Position numbers and translations under genes: made by a program. This document shows, in pieces, positions 1-8,581 of a stretch of 64,000 nucleotides of DNA. The notes beneath the pieces were generated by a model. The model was not told the DNA's origin. It saw only the letters and a program-made list of their open reading frames with translations, and searched no databases. The stretch comes from Sphingobacterium siyangense. GTDB lineage: Bacteria; Bacteroidota; Bacteroidia; Sphingobacteriales; Sphingobacteriaceae. How positions within the stretch are numbered: position 1 is the stretch's first letter; each line of letters starts with the position of its first letter. The stretch is from NCBI RefSeq assembly GCF_007830445.1, contig NZ_VLKR01000023.1, positions 49,613 to 113,612 on the forward strand. Direction: 5' to 3'.

Positions 1-119
1 AGAGCCACTGTACCGTAATAAGGAATTGGTCTGCTTCGGAGTACCAAAGCCTGAATTTCTTCTAATGCTATATTGACTTTATCCCTATTGAAAATTCTTT
101 TTAAGAAATCTATTGCCAT
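1..119 (-). CDS. DyP-type peroxidase-like protein, N-terminus only
   Basis: Runs off the left edge, so only the first 39 codons are visible. The frame opens with ATG at 119 and is free of stops. The visible part carries an 'EEIQALVLRSRPIPYYGT' stretch that resembles the opening of DyP-type haem peroxidases, where a D/E-I-Q-x-L-V-L motif starts the first ferredoxin-like fold. No haem ligand is within view. It lies 20 bp downstream of the next gene on the same strand, so the two are probably one operon. The family call rests on a short motif and is tentative. Confidence 0.5.
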   Translation of the reverse strand, partial: MAIDFLKRIFNRDKVNIALEEIQALVLRSRPIPYYGTVA

Positions 120-139
120 AATGAATCTATTTAGTAGGG

Positions 140-697
140 TTATTTTTCAATTTTGTTCGCGTCGTCAATAGCTTTATTTAGACCAGTGATGATTTTGTCG
201 TTTCTGCGAATATCATTCACCGTTAAGTGCGGAACCCCCACATACCAACCTGTAGCCGTGATTTGTTTGCTTAAAATAAAATCTTTAATCGTAGGATCTT
301 TGATACCCGGCCAGCCTTCGATATTCCCAAAAATAATGTCCATCAACTGTGGAATTTTTGTAGCGAAGTCGTTGATATAAGCATCCCAATCGCCGTCATA
401 AGCGGTACAGAAAAGAATTTTTTTATCATCATCGAACAATACAATTCTCAAATCGTGAAGCGTACCTACTTTGGTTGCTCCTTTCAGGTTTCCGTTGGCA
501 ATTTCCATGATTTTACGCAGGTTGTCTGCACCTCCTGGTTTCAAATCTGCCATAGCGGTAAGCTCTGAAACACGACCCGAACGCAATCCTTTTCTACCTG
601 CCGAAGTGGTAGAATGATCGTAACCATCTTCAATTCCTTCGGATAAATTTGCTTTAATAAGCTCTGCTGTAAGTTTTAAATTATCAAATAGTGACAT
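140..697 (-). CDS. Conserved hypothetical protein, probable partner of DyP-like gene
   Basis: 185 residues, cytosolic, with no signal peptide or TM segment. The middle (about residues 75-125) reads 'GTLHDLRIVLFDDDKKIL' followed by a 'YDGDWDAYINDF' motif. This resembles a block seen in proteins encoded beside, and partly related to, DyP-type peroxidases, where the motif covers a beta strand and loop of the ferredoxin-like fold. The start ATG at 697 is followed by a typical amphipathic N-terminus (MSLFDNLKLTAELIK). The stop lies 20 bp before the peroxidase-like gene, which suggests cotranscription. I cannot name a biochemical activity. Confidence 0.6.
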   Translation of the reverse strand: MSLFDNLKLTAELIKANLSEGIEDGYDHSTTSAGRKGLRSGRVSELTAMADLKPGGADNLRKIMEIANGNLKGATKVGTLHDLRIVLFDDDKKILFCTAYDGDWDAYINDFATKIPQLMDIIFGNIEGWPGIKDPTIKDFILSKQITATGWYVGVPHLTVNDIRRNDKIITGLNKAIDDANKIEK

Positions 698-1009
698 AAT
701 ATGAGTGTTTTTAATTTATAAATTCATTCTTGCTGATTGATTTGAAATGACACGAATAGATTTCTCATTTCAGCTTAGGATGCTTTTAAATTCTATACAT
801 TAACAATAAGAAAACACATATATAATGTAGTTGATCTTGTTTTTGTACATATCTAATTTCATATATTATAGACCTTAGTAGCATTAAAACAACGTAGTTA
901 AGAAATTGTTTTTTGTGATTAAAATATATCTACATATGTGACTTAATACAAAGCGCTTTGTCCTTTTATTTTGTAGTCATGTAGTCACGTGTTTTTTAAA
1001 ACTTTTCAA
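698..1009. promoter_or_regulatory. AT-rich upstream region with a 14-bp perfect palindrome
   Basis: No gene is seen here. The stretch lies upstream of the 140-697 gene and downstream of the small minus-strand gene at 1010. A perfect 14-bp palindrome, ACAAAGCGCTTTGT, occupies 948-961 and could be an operator for a dimeric regulator. Two copies of GTAGTCA follow within 25 bp. No regulator is linked to it by sequence. Confidence 0.3.
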
Positions 1010-1198
1010 TTACAATGAAAAATCGGAGAAAATACTCAACAAACAATTCACCTCATTAGCTCCTCTTATTGCATACTCAAGGTTTAGTTGACTATCATGC
1101 CTAAAATAAGGCTCAATATAAAATAAAAGGACACAAATGATATATTCAATGATTAATAATAAAAACCCAAACGATACAATTCGCACACCTCTTTTCAT
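1010..1198 (-). CDS. Small membrane protein, unknown
   Basis: 62 residues starting at ATG 1198, with one strongly hydrophobic segment at about residues 8-28 (FGFLLLIIEYIICVLLFYI) after a short basic N-terminus. This predicts an N-in single-pass inner-membrane protein. It has no recognised family. It sits divergently upstream of the PH-like/helical-repeat module, as the small membrane genes at 14705-15122 sit upstream of the second copy of that module, although the sequences do not obviously match. It may be a leftover or an immunity-type peptide. Confidence 0.4.
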   Translation of the reverse strand: MKRGVRIVSFGFLLLIIEYIICVLLFYIEPYFRHDSQLNLEYAIRGANEVNCLLSIFSDFSL

Positions 1199-1497
1199 AT
1201 TTTGTTAAGCTAGTCTACTATAAATCACTTTCATACTTGTTCCTCTCTCAGAAATCATACTCACATTAAATGATCCAGAATTAAAGAATGAAGTGTTTTT
1301 TTTGGCCTTTTTTTTACTGAAGCAAATATATAACTTTATTTACTTGGAAATAAAAATTGTAACCATTACTGAAGATCTAGCTCAATTCACCAACAAATAA
1401 TTATATTCTCCATAGTTGATAATATAATATACCAGTTGGCGATCCTAACCGCTTCAGCAGATTGGACGATTGATATGGCAAAATTAGCGATAAGCAC

Positions 1498-1956
1498 ATG
1501 AAAAACTTCGACAGAAACGGAAACGAGTACAAAATGAAACCCCAATTAGGAACCTATGTTCCTTTGGTTGCTATATTTTCTATTATGACCCTAGTTGGGT
1601 TCATCAAAATGCCGGAATCCCCTTTCAAATGGTGGATGCTGGGAGTTGTCGTAATCTTGATGATTTCCCTGCTTAGAGCCTATTTTATCATTGACATGGA
1701 CAGAAGGGAAATGCGCGTCCGCAAGGGACTTTTAGGCAAAGAGGTGACTGTTCCGCTGGAAAGCCTACAGGGATTTACAATCCATAAACTCAAGCAGTAC
1801 GGCCTCATCACCGTGAGCGTATCGCTTCACGCCCGTTATCGAAATGAAGATGGTAAAGAAAAAAAGGTGGAGCTCGCACAGCACTATTTTACAAAACCGA
1901 TACAGCGGATATGTAATGAGATCGACGAAATCATCGCTGAAGAGAATAATCGGTGA
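1498..1956 (+). CDS. PH-like membrane protein (module copy A)
   Basis: 152 residues. Two adjacent hydrophobic segments (about 20-37 and 46-64) form a membrane hairpin. They are followed by a soluble part beginning 'IDMDRREMRVRKGLLGKEVTVPLESLQGF', which has the strand pattern of bacterial PH-like (bPH2/YdbS-type) domains: a D-R-x-x-x-x-x-R-x-G-L turn, then 'PLESLQGFTIHKLKQYG'. The protein is probably anchored in the inner membrane with a cytosolic PH-like domain. The start ATG at 1498 sits in a context conserved with copy B at 15399, including an upstream in-frame octapeptide ending in a TGA that overlaps the ATG. The helical-repeat gene follows 49 bp later. The function is unknown. Confidence 0.7.
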   Translation: MKNFDRNGNEYKMKPQLGTYVPLVAIFSIMTLVGFIKMPESPFKWWMLGVVVILMISLLRAYFIIDMDRREMRVRKGLLGKEVTVPLESLQGFTIHKLKQYGLITVSVSLHARYRNEDGKEKKVELAQHYFTKPIQRICNEIDEIIAEENNR

Positions 1957-2005
1957 TCCGCTTATCCATAATCCTTAAGCCTGTTGAAACGACACTCTTT
2001 CGATT

Positions 2006-3316
2006 ATGCCCGATTTAAGAATCCTAAAACGACAATTTCTACATGTACTGAAACGCGGAACAGGTGAAGCATATCTGATTGTAAAAGAGCATCCTGAAAT
2101 TGACTTTTCAAATCAAATTATACAAGGCGCATTAAACATTTTCGCCTATGACGGACAGTCTGAAGGTGACCGGGCAACTTATATTTTTGAGATTATTTCT
2201 ATTTCAAAACAAAAAGACAAAATCCGTAAAGCCGTTTTGCAGGGCTTGGCAAAAGAACAGGATGACACCTGGAATCTGACACATTTGTTTGCCCTGGCAA
2301 AACTTTACGCGCAGCAAAATGACACCGAGGCAAAACAAGCTATTTATGACCGGTTTTTAAACAATCCGATCGTCGGCGCTGATTGGGTCGGCGCTCATGA
2401 AACACTAGAACTTGATGGACTAAACGGCTTATTTTACGTAGCCGAGAAATTTGGAAAACACATTGAACAACACCCTGACGATTGGCAAGACGATGGCATC
2501 ATTCGGCATTTTCAAGCAGAAAACCAAAGCATACAGGTTGCTGAAGAACTTAAAAAGAAAGCCCAAACCAATAAGTTCATTCGATTTTACCTTGACAACA
2601 TACAGCGAACAGAAATAAACCAGAAAACACAGCGGACAAAACCCCAAAAATACAAAGACATCATTGATGAAGTGTTAAATAGCAAAGCCCGGATTTCTTT
2701 TGCAAGAATGAGAAAGCTAACAGAAGAAGAGATAAACACCATTGCAAAGCATCTTTTGAAAGAAACGGACCAGGGAAATATTGAACGCCTTTTGGATATT
2801 TTTGACTTTCACAAATTTCCTTATGATAGCCAATTCATTTTAGACTTTGCTAAACAAAAGGGAACAGGCAAAAACAGCATAGCTGAAAATGCCCTTAATG
2901 CACTAAAACATCTAAAAAGCAAAGCCATTAGAGACTTTGCTCTGGAGAAAATACAAACAGCCAAAAATCCGATTGACTATTTAGAACTGCTGATTTCTAA
3001 TTACAGAAGTGGCGACTCGAAGCTACTGACCGAAATCGCCGAAAAGGCAAAAAATGAACACGAAATTGAGCGATTGGCAGGGATATACACAGCTATTTTC
3101 AAAAAAAACAACACCAAATCCTGTAAAAATCCCCTTGAAATCCTGTATAGCAAAATGAATTGTGCGCTTCACAGAAAAGATATCATAGAAGTCCTGCTGC
3201 ATAACAACGTTCTCTCCGACACGATAGAAAAAGAACTTCACTATGACTGCAACCTGGAAACAAGGATGATAGCTCTTCAAGCTGGGTTGCAGCATCCTAG
3301 TGACCGTAATTTCTGA
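2006..3316 (+). CDS. Helical-repeat protein of unknown function (module copy A)
   Basis: 436 residues, soluble and mostly helical, with HEAT-like helix pairs, for example 'TEEEINTIAKHLLKETD' and 'SIAENALNALKHLKSKAIR' between about residues 235 and 320. There is no signal peptide or TM segment. The N-terminus 'LKRQFLHVLKRGTGEAYLI' is conserved with the paralogue at 16966-18240; the two align over nearly the full length. HEAT-type scaffolds of this kind bind other proteins, and the neighbouring broken toxin/immunity-like genes make an immunity or sensor role possible, but nothing shows it directly. The C-terminus is about 12 residues longer than in copy B. Confidence 0.65.
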   Translation: MPDLRILKRQFLHVLKRGTGEAYLIVKEHPEIDFSNQIIQGALNIFAYDGQSEGDRATYIFEIISISKQKDKIRKAVLQGLAKEQDDTWNLTHLFALAKLYAQQNDTEAKQAIYDRFLNNPIVGADWVGAHETLELDGLNGLFYVAEKFGKHIEQHPDDWQDDGIIRHFQAENQSIQVAEELKKKAQTNKFIRFYLDNIQRTEINQKTQRTKPQKYKDIIDEVLNSKARISFARMRKLTEEEINTIAKHLLKETDQGNIERLLDIFDFHKFPYDSQFILDFAKQKGTGKNSIAENALNALKHLKSKAIRDFALEKIQTAKNPIDYLELLISNYRSGDSKLLTEIAEKAKNEHEIERLAGIYTAIFKKNNTKSCKNPLEILYSKMNCALHRKDIIEVLLHNNVLSDTIEKELHYDCNLETRMIALQAGLQHPSDRNF

Positions 3317-3911
3317 TTAAATTCTCCAGCACCTTATTGTTCAAAGCCGTGGAGCACTTAGATATTATTATCTTTTTTCTTGAAAACAGTTCATTTGGCT
3401 CAACTAGGCTATAAATCCCTATATAATCATCAAACTGCAAAAATTTATTATTGATAAAGCAATAGTAACTTATAGACATGAGCTGTGATTTAGCATATCC
3501 ATCTTTAAGTCTCCAACCACTATTTTCCTTGGTGAACTATTCGAGTAGAAAATCTTCTAAATTATGACTTTTATAATAATTAGCTACTTTGGAATCCAAT
3601 AAAAAACAATCAGCGCTACTTAAAATACGCGTATCATCTACCTCTATTTTTTGGTTCAAAGCTAAATCCAAAAACTTTTCATAAGACAAGTTTTTCGGAT
3701 TTTCACGATGAATTCCCCACAATGCAGGTTCATTAATCATAGCGACTTTGCCATTATTGCATCGAACAAAAAAGTCAAAATCAAATCTTGAGGGCGTTGT
3801 TCTGTCATCATAAGCCATTTCATAAATTATCCTTGAATCAATGCGCTTTGTATTCTTATTTCTAGAACAAGAGCTTAAAACGATGAACGCTATCAATATA
3901 AATTTTAACAT
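3297..3911 (-). pseudogene. Lipoprotein gene split by an in-frame TAG
   Basis: Starts at ATG 3911 with a lipoprotein signal (MLKFILIAFIVLSSC, lipid-modified Cys at residue 15). It runs 124 residues to a TAG at 3537-3539, then stays open in the same frame for another 79 codons to the stop at 3297. The downstream half is clearly protein-like, and part of it ('YCFINNKFLQ.DDYIGIY.LV') recurs in a second broken copy at 16581-16706, so the original product was about 204 residues. The family is unknown; size, signal and setting suit a periplasmic immunity-type lipoprotein. A sequencing error or stop readthrough would give the same picture. Confidence 0.6.
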
Positions 3912-3942
3912 ATTTATTCAGATCATTCCGGATCAATCCCAA

Positions 3943-4279
3943 CTATTTTCCTATTGCTAAGTTTGCTATTATCTGATTAATTTCTTGTTGTTCTTCAACA
4001 ATCTCCGGATCAATCTGGATAACAGTGTCAATAGTGTAACTGCAATAAACTACTTTATTATCATCTGCAAAAATCCAATTAAAAAAAATTAACGCTTCGC
4101 CGCTATTTTCCGATGACGAGATATAATAAAGATAATATAAATCAAATGACTTGGATAATTAAATTTTGTCCACCCTCGGTTGGAAACAAATGATTATACT
4201 TCATAGCGGTTAATTTACAAAATTCTCTACACTTCCGATCATCAGATTCAAGGAGCCTTTTTCTACTGAGTTGTCGCAT
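3943..4279 (-). pseudogene. Frameshifted immunity-like gene
   Basis: Two overlapping minus-strand frames appear to form one gene. The first starts at ATG 4279 and reads 45 codons (MRQLSRKRLLESDDRK... to 'LFPTEGGQN'), ending at 4142. The second carries on as 'SKSFDLYYLYYISSSENSG' and 'ALIFFNWIFADDNKVVYC', ending at 3943. A single frameshift near 4145-4158 would join them into a protein of about 110 residues. It starts 8 bp after the toxin-tail-like fragment at 4288-4392, the usual arrangement for a cognate immunity gene. No family is recognised. Confidence 0.45.
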
Positions 4280-4287
4280 TAAGGTCG

Positions 4288-4392
4288 TTAGAACTCCTTC
4301 CTTATCTCCTCCGCAAACTTATTACCCTTTTCGGAATAAACAGCATGGAAAATGCAATGATGACCGTATTTGGACTTAGGAAAATGAAAAAG
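4288..4392 (-). pseudogene. Orphan C-terminal fragment, possibly a toxin tail
   Basis: A 34-codon open stretch without a start codon, containing 'KYGHHCIFHAVYSEKGNKF' and ending at a TAA (4288-4290). The H-H and short acidic/basic C-terminal helix resemble the ends of small nuclease-type toxin domains of Rhs/polymorphic toxins, but this is impression rather than a match. It is cut off upstream by the terminator of the neighbouring SusCD operon, so the remainder of the gene is gone. Confidence 0.35.
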
Positions 4393-4401
4393 TCAACAGT
4401 T

Positions 4402-4430
4402 AAAAAAGCCACATCTCCCGACGTGGCCTT
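4402..4430 (-). terminator. Terminator of the first SusCD operon
   Basis: Read on the minus strand, AAGGCCAC and GTGGCTTTTTT flank a 10-base loop (stem 4408-4412 with 4423-4427, T-run at 4402-4407). It lies 60 bp beyond the stop of the metalloprotease gene, the last gene of the minus-strand operon. A near-identical hairpin with similar flanks occurs at 62954-62977. Confidence 0.7.
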
Positions 4431-4488
4431 CACTTAAATAAACATAAACATATGAACCATCACCTAATCTAGCGGTTCCAACTAACTC

Positions 4489-6348
4489 TTATTTCACATT
4501 CACATTAAATGTAAACGTCGCCTGCACGGTTTTCGCTCCTTCGTACGTATACACCAGTGCCTGCTTAATGGTATATTTCTTTCCAGCTGCCAGAGCTCCC
4601 GGATATTGTCCGATGGAGAACGTTATCGTACTGGCGTTAAATTCCGAAAACAGGCCCGCACTGGCGCCCCAATTGGTGACTGCCCCAGCTGCAGTAAACC
4701 AATGCCCATAACCTGTGGCCGTATTGTTGGGATTTAAACTTCCATTTGGTTCCACGGCATAGAACTTAATTTTTCCGCTGCTCATCAAACCCGCCAGGTC
4801 TGCCGAAGGTATGGCCAAGGCCTCCCCTAGCTGCGCTGCATTGACGCTTACTTGCGTACCCGAATACCCTGTAGCATCTGCCGGGAAGCTCAGGTCATAA
4901 TTCAATGCGATATCTTTGGGCTGACTGCTCACCTCATTGTATCCTGTAGCTGTTGTACCCTGAATTTTGATTTCGTAAGGCCATTGCTCATCATTGCTGT
5001 CGTCATCATCCCAGGCATGTGGCTGGTAAACAGAGGGGGCACCTGTGACAACAAACCAGAGGTTGCTGCAATTGGCCGGAACAGTAAACGCTACCGTATT
5101 CTCCGAGCCCTCCGTCCGATCACCATATACCCGCGTGCCGTCTTTCAATAATGCCACATAACCATAGCGCCATCCGGCACGGCTGGCATCCACCGGATTG
5201 AATCCAGCAGCATTCGGCAGTCCCTTAAAAGCTACCGAAACCTGGGTTCCCGCAGCCGGAACTTCCAGCGGAATCACATTGTACCCCGTAGTGCCCGGAC
5301 AACGATCATAGGCAACGCGAAGACTACCGTTGGATTGACGCGTAAATTTGGTCGTCAGCTTACCGATATAATTCTTCCCATACTCCCGGATGCTGTTCAG
5401 GTCCCAGGTCACAAAGTGGGCCGCCGCATCATAGATTTCATTGTTGAACTGCTTCACATCGATACCCGTTATACGCATATAAGCCTGCACCGGATCTTCG
5501 GGTTTTAAAGCTTCGCGCCAGATGCGGCCAATCATATCGATCCCATGTTTGCTGGTCCAATACCAATGGATGAAATAGCTGGCATAACGATATTTCTCGT
5601 GATGAATATGACGATGATAATTTTCGGTATAGACGGGAAAATCGGCTCCCGAAAATGCCTGTGCGGGATAGGTTTGGTAGGCCTGCCATTGCGCGGTCTG
5701 CTCCCAGAACCCGTTGCCGCTGGTTCCGCCGTAGCCGTAACGAAATCCATGTCCGCCTTTCAGATCGGCAAATACCTGATATTGAAAACTGTGCCCGATC
5801 TCGTGCGCAATTACAGAACCCACCGGTTTACAGGTCGCCGGATTAATCCACAGTGCCCCTATTGTATCGTCGTAACCGCCACCATACGCCATCCATTCTG
5901 TCGTATAATGCACAAAAATCATCATTTTGTATTTATCCAGATTGGATCGGTTCACTTTGCGTTCTGCAAACTTCAGCGTGCCGACGTTCAATGCGTAGAA
6001 CTGTTCGGCCTTGGCCAAAAGATCATCAATATCGACGCGATATTCTTCAGGTACGGTGTTCGCATTGGGATCGTTCTTCCCGTAGCTTGCCCCCCAGAAC
6101 ACAATAAAATGCTCCGACTGACGGCTCCGCGAATAGGACCATTTGCTCCCTTTATCGTTATAATCCATGCCTTCAAATTCTTTGGGCTTATAAATCTTCA
6201 AAGAATCTGTTCCCACAGTAACGGGCGGCGTGGTGACCTCTTCCTCGACAGGAAGCGCTACTTCTTTTTTGCTGCATCCCTGCGAAAGGAAAACAAGTGC
6301 TGAAATCAGCGTCAGCAGGACTTTATGCAATACTATACTTTTCATCAT
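4489..6348 (-). CDS. Surface lipoprotein zinc metalloprotease (DUF6055-like) with C-terminal DUF4859
   Basis: 619 residues. It has a lipoprotein signal with lipid-modified Cys25 (FLSQGCSKK). The N-terminal half carries HEIGH at residues 182-186 and a 'GFWEQTAQWQ' segment about 30 residues later, whose Glu is a plausible third zinc ligand, as in gluzincin-type peptidases. The fold resembles DUF6055 proteins. The last 140 residues are a DUF4859 domain (AVEPNGSL...GYGHWFTAAG), also present in the lipoprotein encoded two genes upstream. As last gene of a SusC-SusD operon it is probably displayed on the outer surface, where it would cut a protein or glycoprotein before uptake. An ATG one codon downstream is an equal start candidate. 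Confidence 0.75.
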   Translation of the reverse strand: MMKSIVLHKVLLTLISALVFLSQGCSKKEVALPVEEEVTTPPVTVGTDSLKIYKPKEFEGMDYNDKGSKWSYSRSRQSEHFIVFWGASYGKNDPNANTVPEEYRVDIDDLLAKAEQFYALNVGTLKFAERKVNRSNLDKYKMMIFVHYTTEWMAYGGGYDDTIGALWINPATCKPVGSVIAHEIGHSFQYQVFADLKGGHGFRYGYGGTSGNGFWEQTAQWQAYQTYPAQAFSGADFPVYTENYHRHIHHEKYRYASYFIHWYWTSKHGIDMIGRIWREALKPEDPVQAYMRITGIDVKQFNNEIYDAAAHFVTWDLNSIREYGKNYIGKLTTKFTRQSNGSLRVAYDRCPGTTGYNVIPLEVPAAGTQVSVAFKGLPNAAGFNPVDASRAGWRYGYVALLKDGTRVYGDRTEGSENTVAFTVPANCSNLWFVVTGAPSVYQPHAWDDDDSNDEQWPYEIKIQGTTATGYNEVSSQPKDIALNYDLSFPADATGYSGTQVSVNAAQLGEALAIPSADLAGLMSSGKIKFYAVEPNGSLNPNNTATGYGHWFTAAGAVTNWGASAGLFSEFNASTITFSIGQYPGALAAGKKYTIKQALVYTYEGAKTVQATFTFNVNVK

Positions 6349-6370
6349 TTGAGCGTTTAATAGGTAGAGA

Positions 6371-7339
6371 TCAACTATGTGTAATGGTCAAAAAACGGAA
6401 GCGAACGGTATAGGTACCACTTCGGTAGAATTTGATGGTCGATACGGGGTTAAGATTACGTCCCAGCGTAGTCGCCGTACCTACAATGCGGTAATAAGAA
6501 ATGGGATCACCCGACCAAAATTCTGTGCCTACATAAGTACCGTTCATGATGGGATACACCAGACCCGAAACATCTGGATAGCGATACACCAAGCCCGTAT
6601 CGGTAACTTCCTCCGGATAGTAAGGCGACCAATTTTTGAATGTCGGCCGGTCCCCACGTTTGATGACCTCGCCTTTTTTAGGATTGAAGGGCTTGCCGTT
6701 TTTATCTTCCCATTGGTATACAATTTTGTTTTCTCCTTCCGCCTGATGCTCTACGACGATCTCATAGTCTGTATACGGTAGAAAATTGGATTCGGCCCCG
6801 TAGTCCGAACTCGTGCACGACTTAAATAAAATATCTTCCTTCTTAGCACCGATGACATTAAAGTCCAGTATATTCTTAAATTTTTTCTGTCCGGCGACAT
6901 TGCTCACCTCCACATCGATCGTGTATTGTCCCGGGGTCACAAATTGCGTCGCCTGTGTAAAACCCACGCGACCACCGGTCGCATTGAGCATCATCGGTGG
7001 ATATTTAGCTTTGCCGATCTTGGCATTCAACAGATCCAGGGTGGTATCCCGCCAGGTGATCTCCGCCAGGTAGGTGGATATCTCATGCTCTTTTGAAAAT
7101 TCTGTTGAGAGCTCGCCGGTTTCCTTATTTCTTACCGCAAGCAGATTCACGGTCAGCGGGGTTGTGCTTCCATTGGCAACAATGGCATCCGTGTACACCA
7201 CTGCCCCCTGATTGACCTGCAGATTCTCCACATTATAGCGTATATTTTCACTTAAATAGCCTATTTGATCACTCTTGCAGGAATCCAATAGCCCGAGGGA
7301 TAAACCTGCTAAGCCGATTATAAAACTTCGTTTTTTCAT
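6371..7339 (-). CDS. DUF5007-like surface lipoprotein
   Basis: 322 residues from the chosen start. The frame is open 21 codons further upstream (to 7402), but the ATG at 7339 gives a clean lipoprotein signal: MKKRSFIIGLAGLSLGLLDSC. The mature part is beta-rich, with phrases such as 'VTPGQYTIDVEVSNVAGQK', typical of the accessory lipoproteins encoded after SusD in Bacteroidota operons, and it resembles DUF5007 proteins. It lies between the fasciclin/DUF4859 lipoprotein and the metalloprotease, with short gaps that support one transcript. It is likely a surface glycan- or peptide-binding protein; the ligand is unknown. Confidence 0.65.
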   Translation of the reverse strand: MKKRSFIIGLAGLSLGLLDSCKSDQIGYLSENIRYNVENLQVNQGAVVYTDAIVANGSTTPLTVNLLAVRNKETGELSTEFSKEHEISTYLAEITWRDTTLDLLNAKIGKAKYPPMMLNATGGRVGFTQATQFVTPGQYTIDVEVSNVAGQKKFKNILDFNVIGAKKEDILFKSCTSSDYGAESNFLPYTDYEIVVEHQAEGENKIVYQWEDKNGKPFNPKKGEVIKRGDRPTFKNWSPYYPEEVTDTGLVYRYPDVSGLVYPIMNGTYVGTEFWSGDPISYYRIVGTATTLGRNLNPVSTIKFYRSGTYTVRFRFLTITHS

Positions 7340-7419
7340 CTGTTTTATTTTTTCATGTGTGACGAAACCATCCGGTTGATTCAGCACTGCCGCGGAATCC
7401 ATCCAGCTAGTTTCATAAT

Positions 7420-8562
7420 TTATTTGATCTTAATGTTGAATACAAAAACAGCATTCAAATCACCCTTTGTTTTCGACTTGTACACGAGGGATTGTCGTAC
7501 CGTATAGGTACTACCCACCGTTGTTTGCCCTGGATATTGCAGTATATTAAAGGTCATCGTTGAGGTTGCCAGCTCAGATACAATGCGTGCATCGGCACCC
7601 CACGAACAGGTCTGCCCTTTGGCATCGAACCAGTGTCCTGGTGCGTTCGCGGTACTGTTTGCATTTAAGTTACCATCAGGCTGCACGGCATAATAGGTGA
7701 TGTCCTTGCCTACCAATGCGGATATTGCCCCACTCTCTACGCCATAAAAGCGTGCTAAACGCGGAAGCAAAACGTCTACTGTGGTGCCAGTATAACCGGC
7801 GGCATCGTATTTAATGCTCAGGTCGTAGGTAAAAGTCAGTGTAGCACCAGTTTCTACAATTTTAGGCCCCGTGAGGATCCGCGGCACAAAATCGCCGATA
7901 AACGTATGTGTATTGGCCAATACATTCAGCGTTGTTCCTGAAGCCATTTTTATCCCGGTTGTCTGACAATATACTCGCATATCCGCCTGATCATCTTCTT
8001 TGACCGTCACAATACCGTCTGGACTGATCTGATCGGCCTCGCCACGCACTTTCACGTAGTACAGGTAATAAACGGGCTGTGAGGACCAGGCTGCTTTGGG
8101 CTGCTTTTGCTTATGATAGAAAAATCCACCCACATTGGCCGCATTGCTGATCGTCGTATACGCTGTGCTGGCCGTTTCCAAATTGTAAGGGGCATCGTTG
8201 TAGATGTATGCCCTGACCGAATCTACAGGGATTTCGTTGAGAAACTGGTCAAAAGAATACTGTGCATTTTCGTCCACATACTTTACAGAGTCTGCCTTCT
8301 GTTTATAATAACGGTTGACCGAATAATCCGAAGGCGCCCAAAAGGTTTTCGCCTTGTTGATTTCGTCTTTGAGTTTAAAATGGTCAATCACCAGCAGCAA
8401 GGTATCAAACATACCATTGGGATGGGCGGCCAGGTAGTCGTAAGTAGACAGATTCACTTCCGCTGTATGGAGACCGTCATCCGTCAGATAAGCCGCTTTC
8501 TTGCAGCCCACCACTGTCAGTCCAAAGGCCAACAGCAACGCAAAACGATATAAGGTTTTCAT
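7420..8562 (-). CDS. Lipoprotein with fasciclin-like and DUF4859 domains
   Basis: 380 residues from ATG 8562. The frame extends upstream to 8676 into the SusD gene, but only the ATG at 8562 yields a lipoprotein signal (MKTLYRFALLLAFGLTVVGC). Residues about 35-120 resemble a fasciclin (FAS1) domain: 'NGMFDTLLLVIDHFKLKDEI' followed by 'KTFWAPSDYSVNRYYK'. The C-terminal 150 residues are a DUF4859 domain ('YYAVQPDGNLNANSTAN', 'GHWFDAKGQ'), homologous to the end of the metalloprotease at 4489-6348. It is probably surface-exposed and involved in ligand capture for the SusCD pair. Confidence 0.7.
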   Translation of the reverse strand: MKTLYRFALLLAFGLTVVGCKKAAYLTDDGLHTAEVNLSTYDYLAAHPNGMFDTLLLVIDHFKLKDEINKAKTFWAPSDYSVNRYYKQKADSVKYVDENAQYSFDQFLNEIPVDSVRAYIYNDAPYNLETASTAYTTISNAANVGGFFYHKQKQPKAAWSSQPVYYLYYVKVRGEADQISPDGIVTVKEDDQADMRVYCQTTGIKMASGTTLNVLANTHTFIGDFVPRILTGPKIVETGATLTFTYDLSIKYDAAGYTGTTVDVLLPRLARFYGVESGAISALVGKDITYYAVQPDGNLNANSTANAPGHWFDAKGQTCSWGADARIVSELATSTMTFNILQYPGQTTVGSTYTVRQSLVYKSKTKGDLNAVFVFNIKIK

Positions 8563-8581
8563 TTTTTTCAAGTTTAATGGT

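Larger units (their letters stand above)
1280..3316 (+). repeat. Copy A of a duplicated two-gene module
   Basis: The region from about 1280, including non-coding upstream sequence, through the PH-like gene and the helical-repeat gene recurs at about 15215-18240. Shared pieces include the upstream block ending 'ACTGAAGCAAATATATAAC' (near 1317; with one change near 15248), the 'GATAAGCACATGAAAAA' start of the PH-like gene, and almost the entire helical-repeat gene. By eye the coding parts are highly similar at DNA level, with scattered substitutions. In copy B the two genes are separated by a 1.1-kb insertion of minus-strand material. The similarity was not measured. Confidence 0.85.

Noticed and set aside
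5545..6303. 252-codon plus-strand frame opposite the metalloprotease gene
   Set aside because: It is the shadow of a GC-rich coding strand with clear lipoprotein and HEIGH features; the plus-strand product has no signature.
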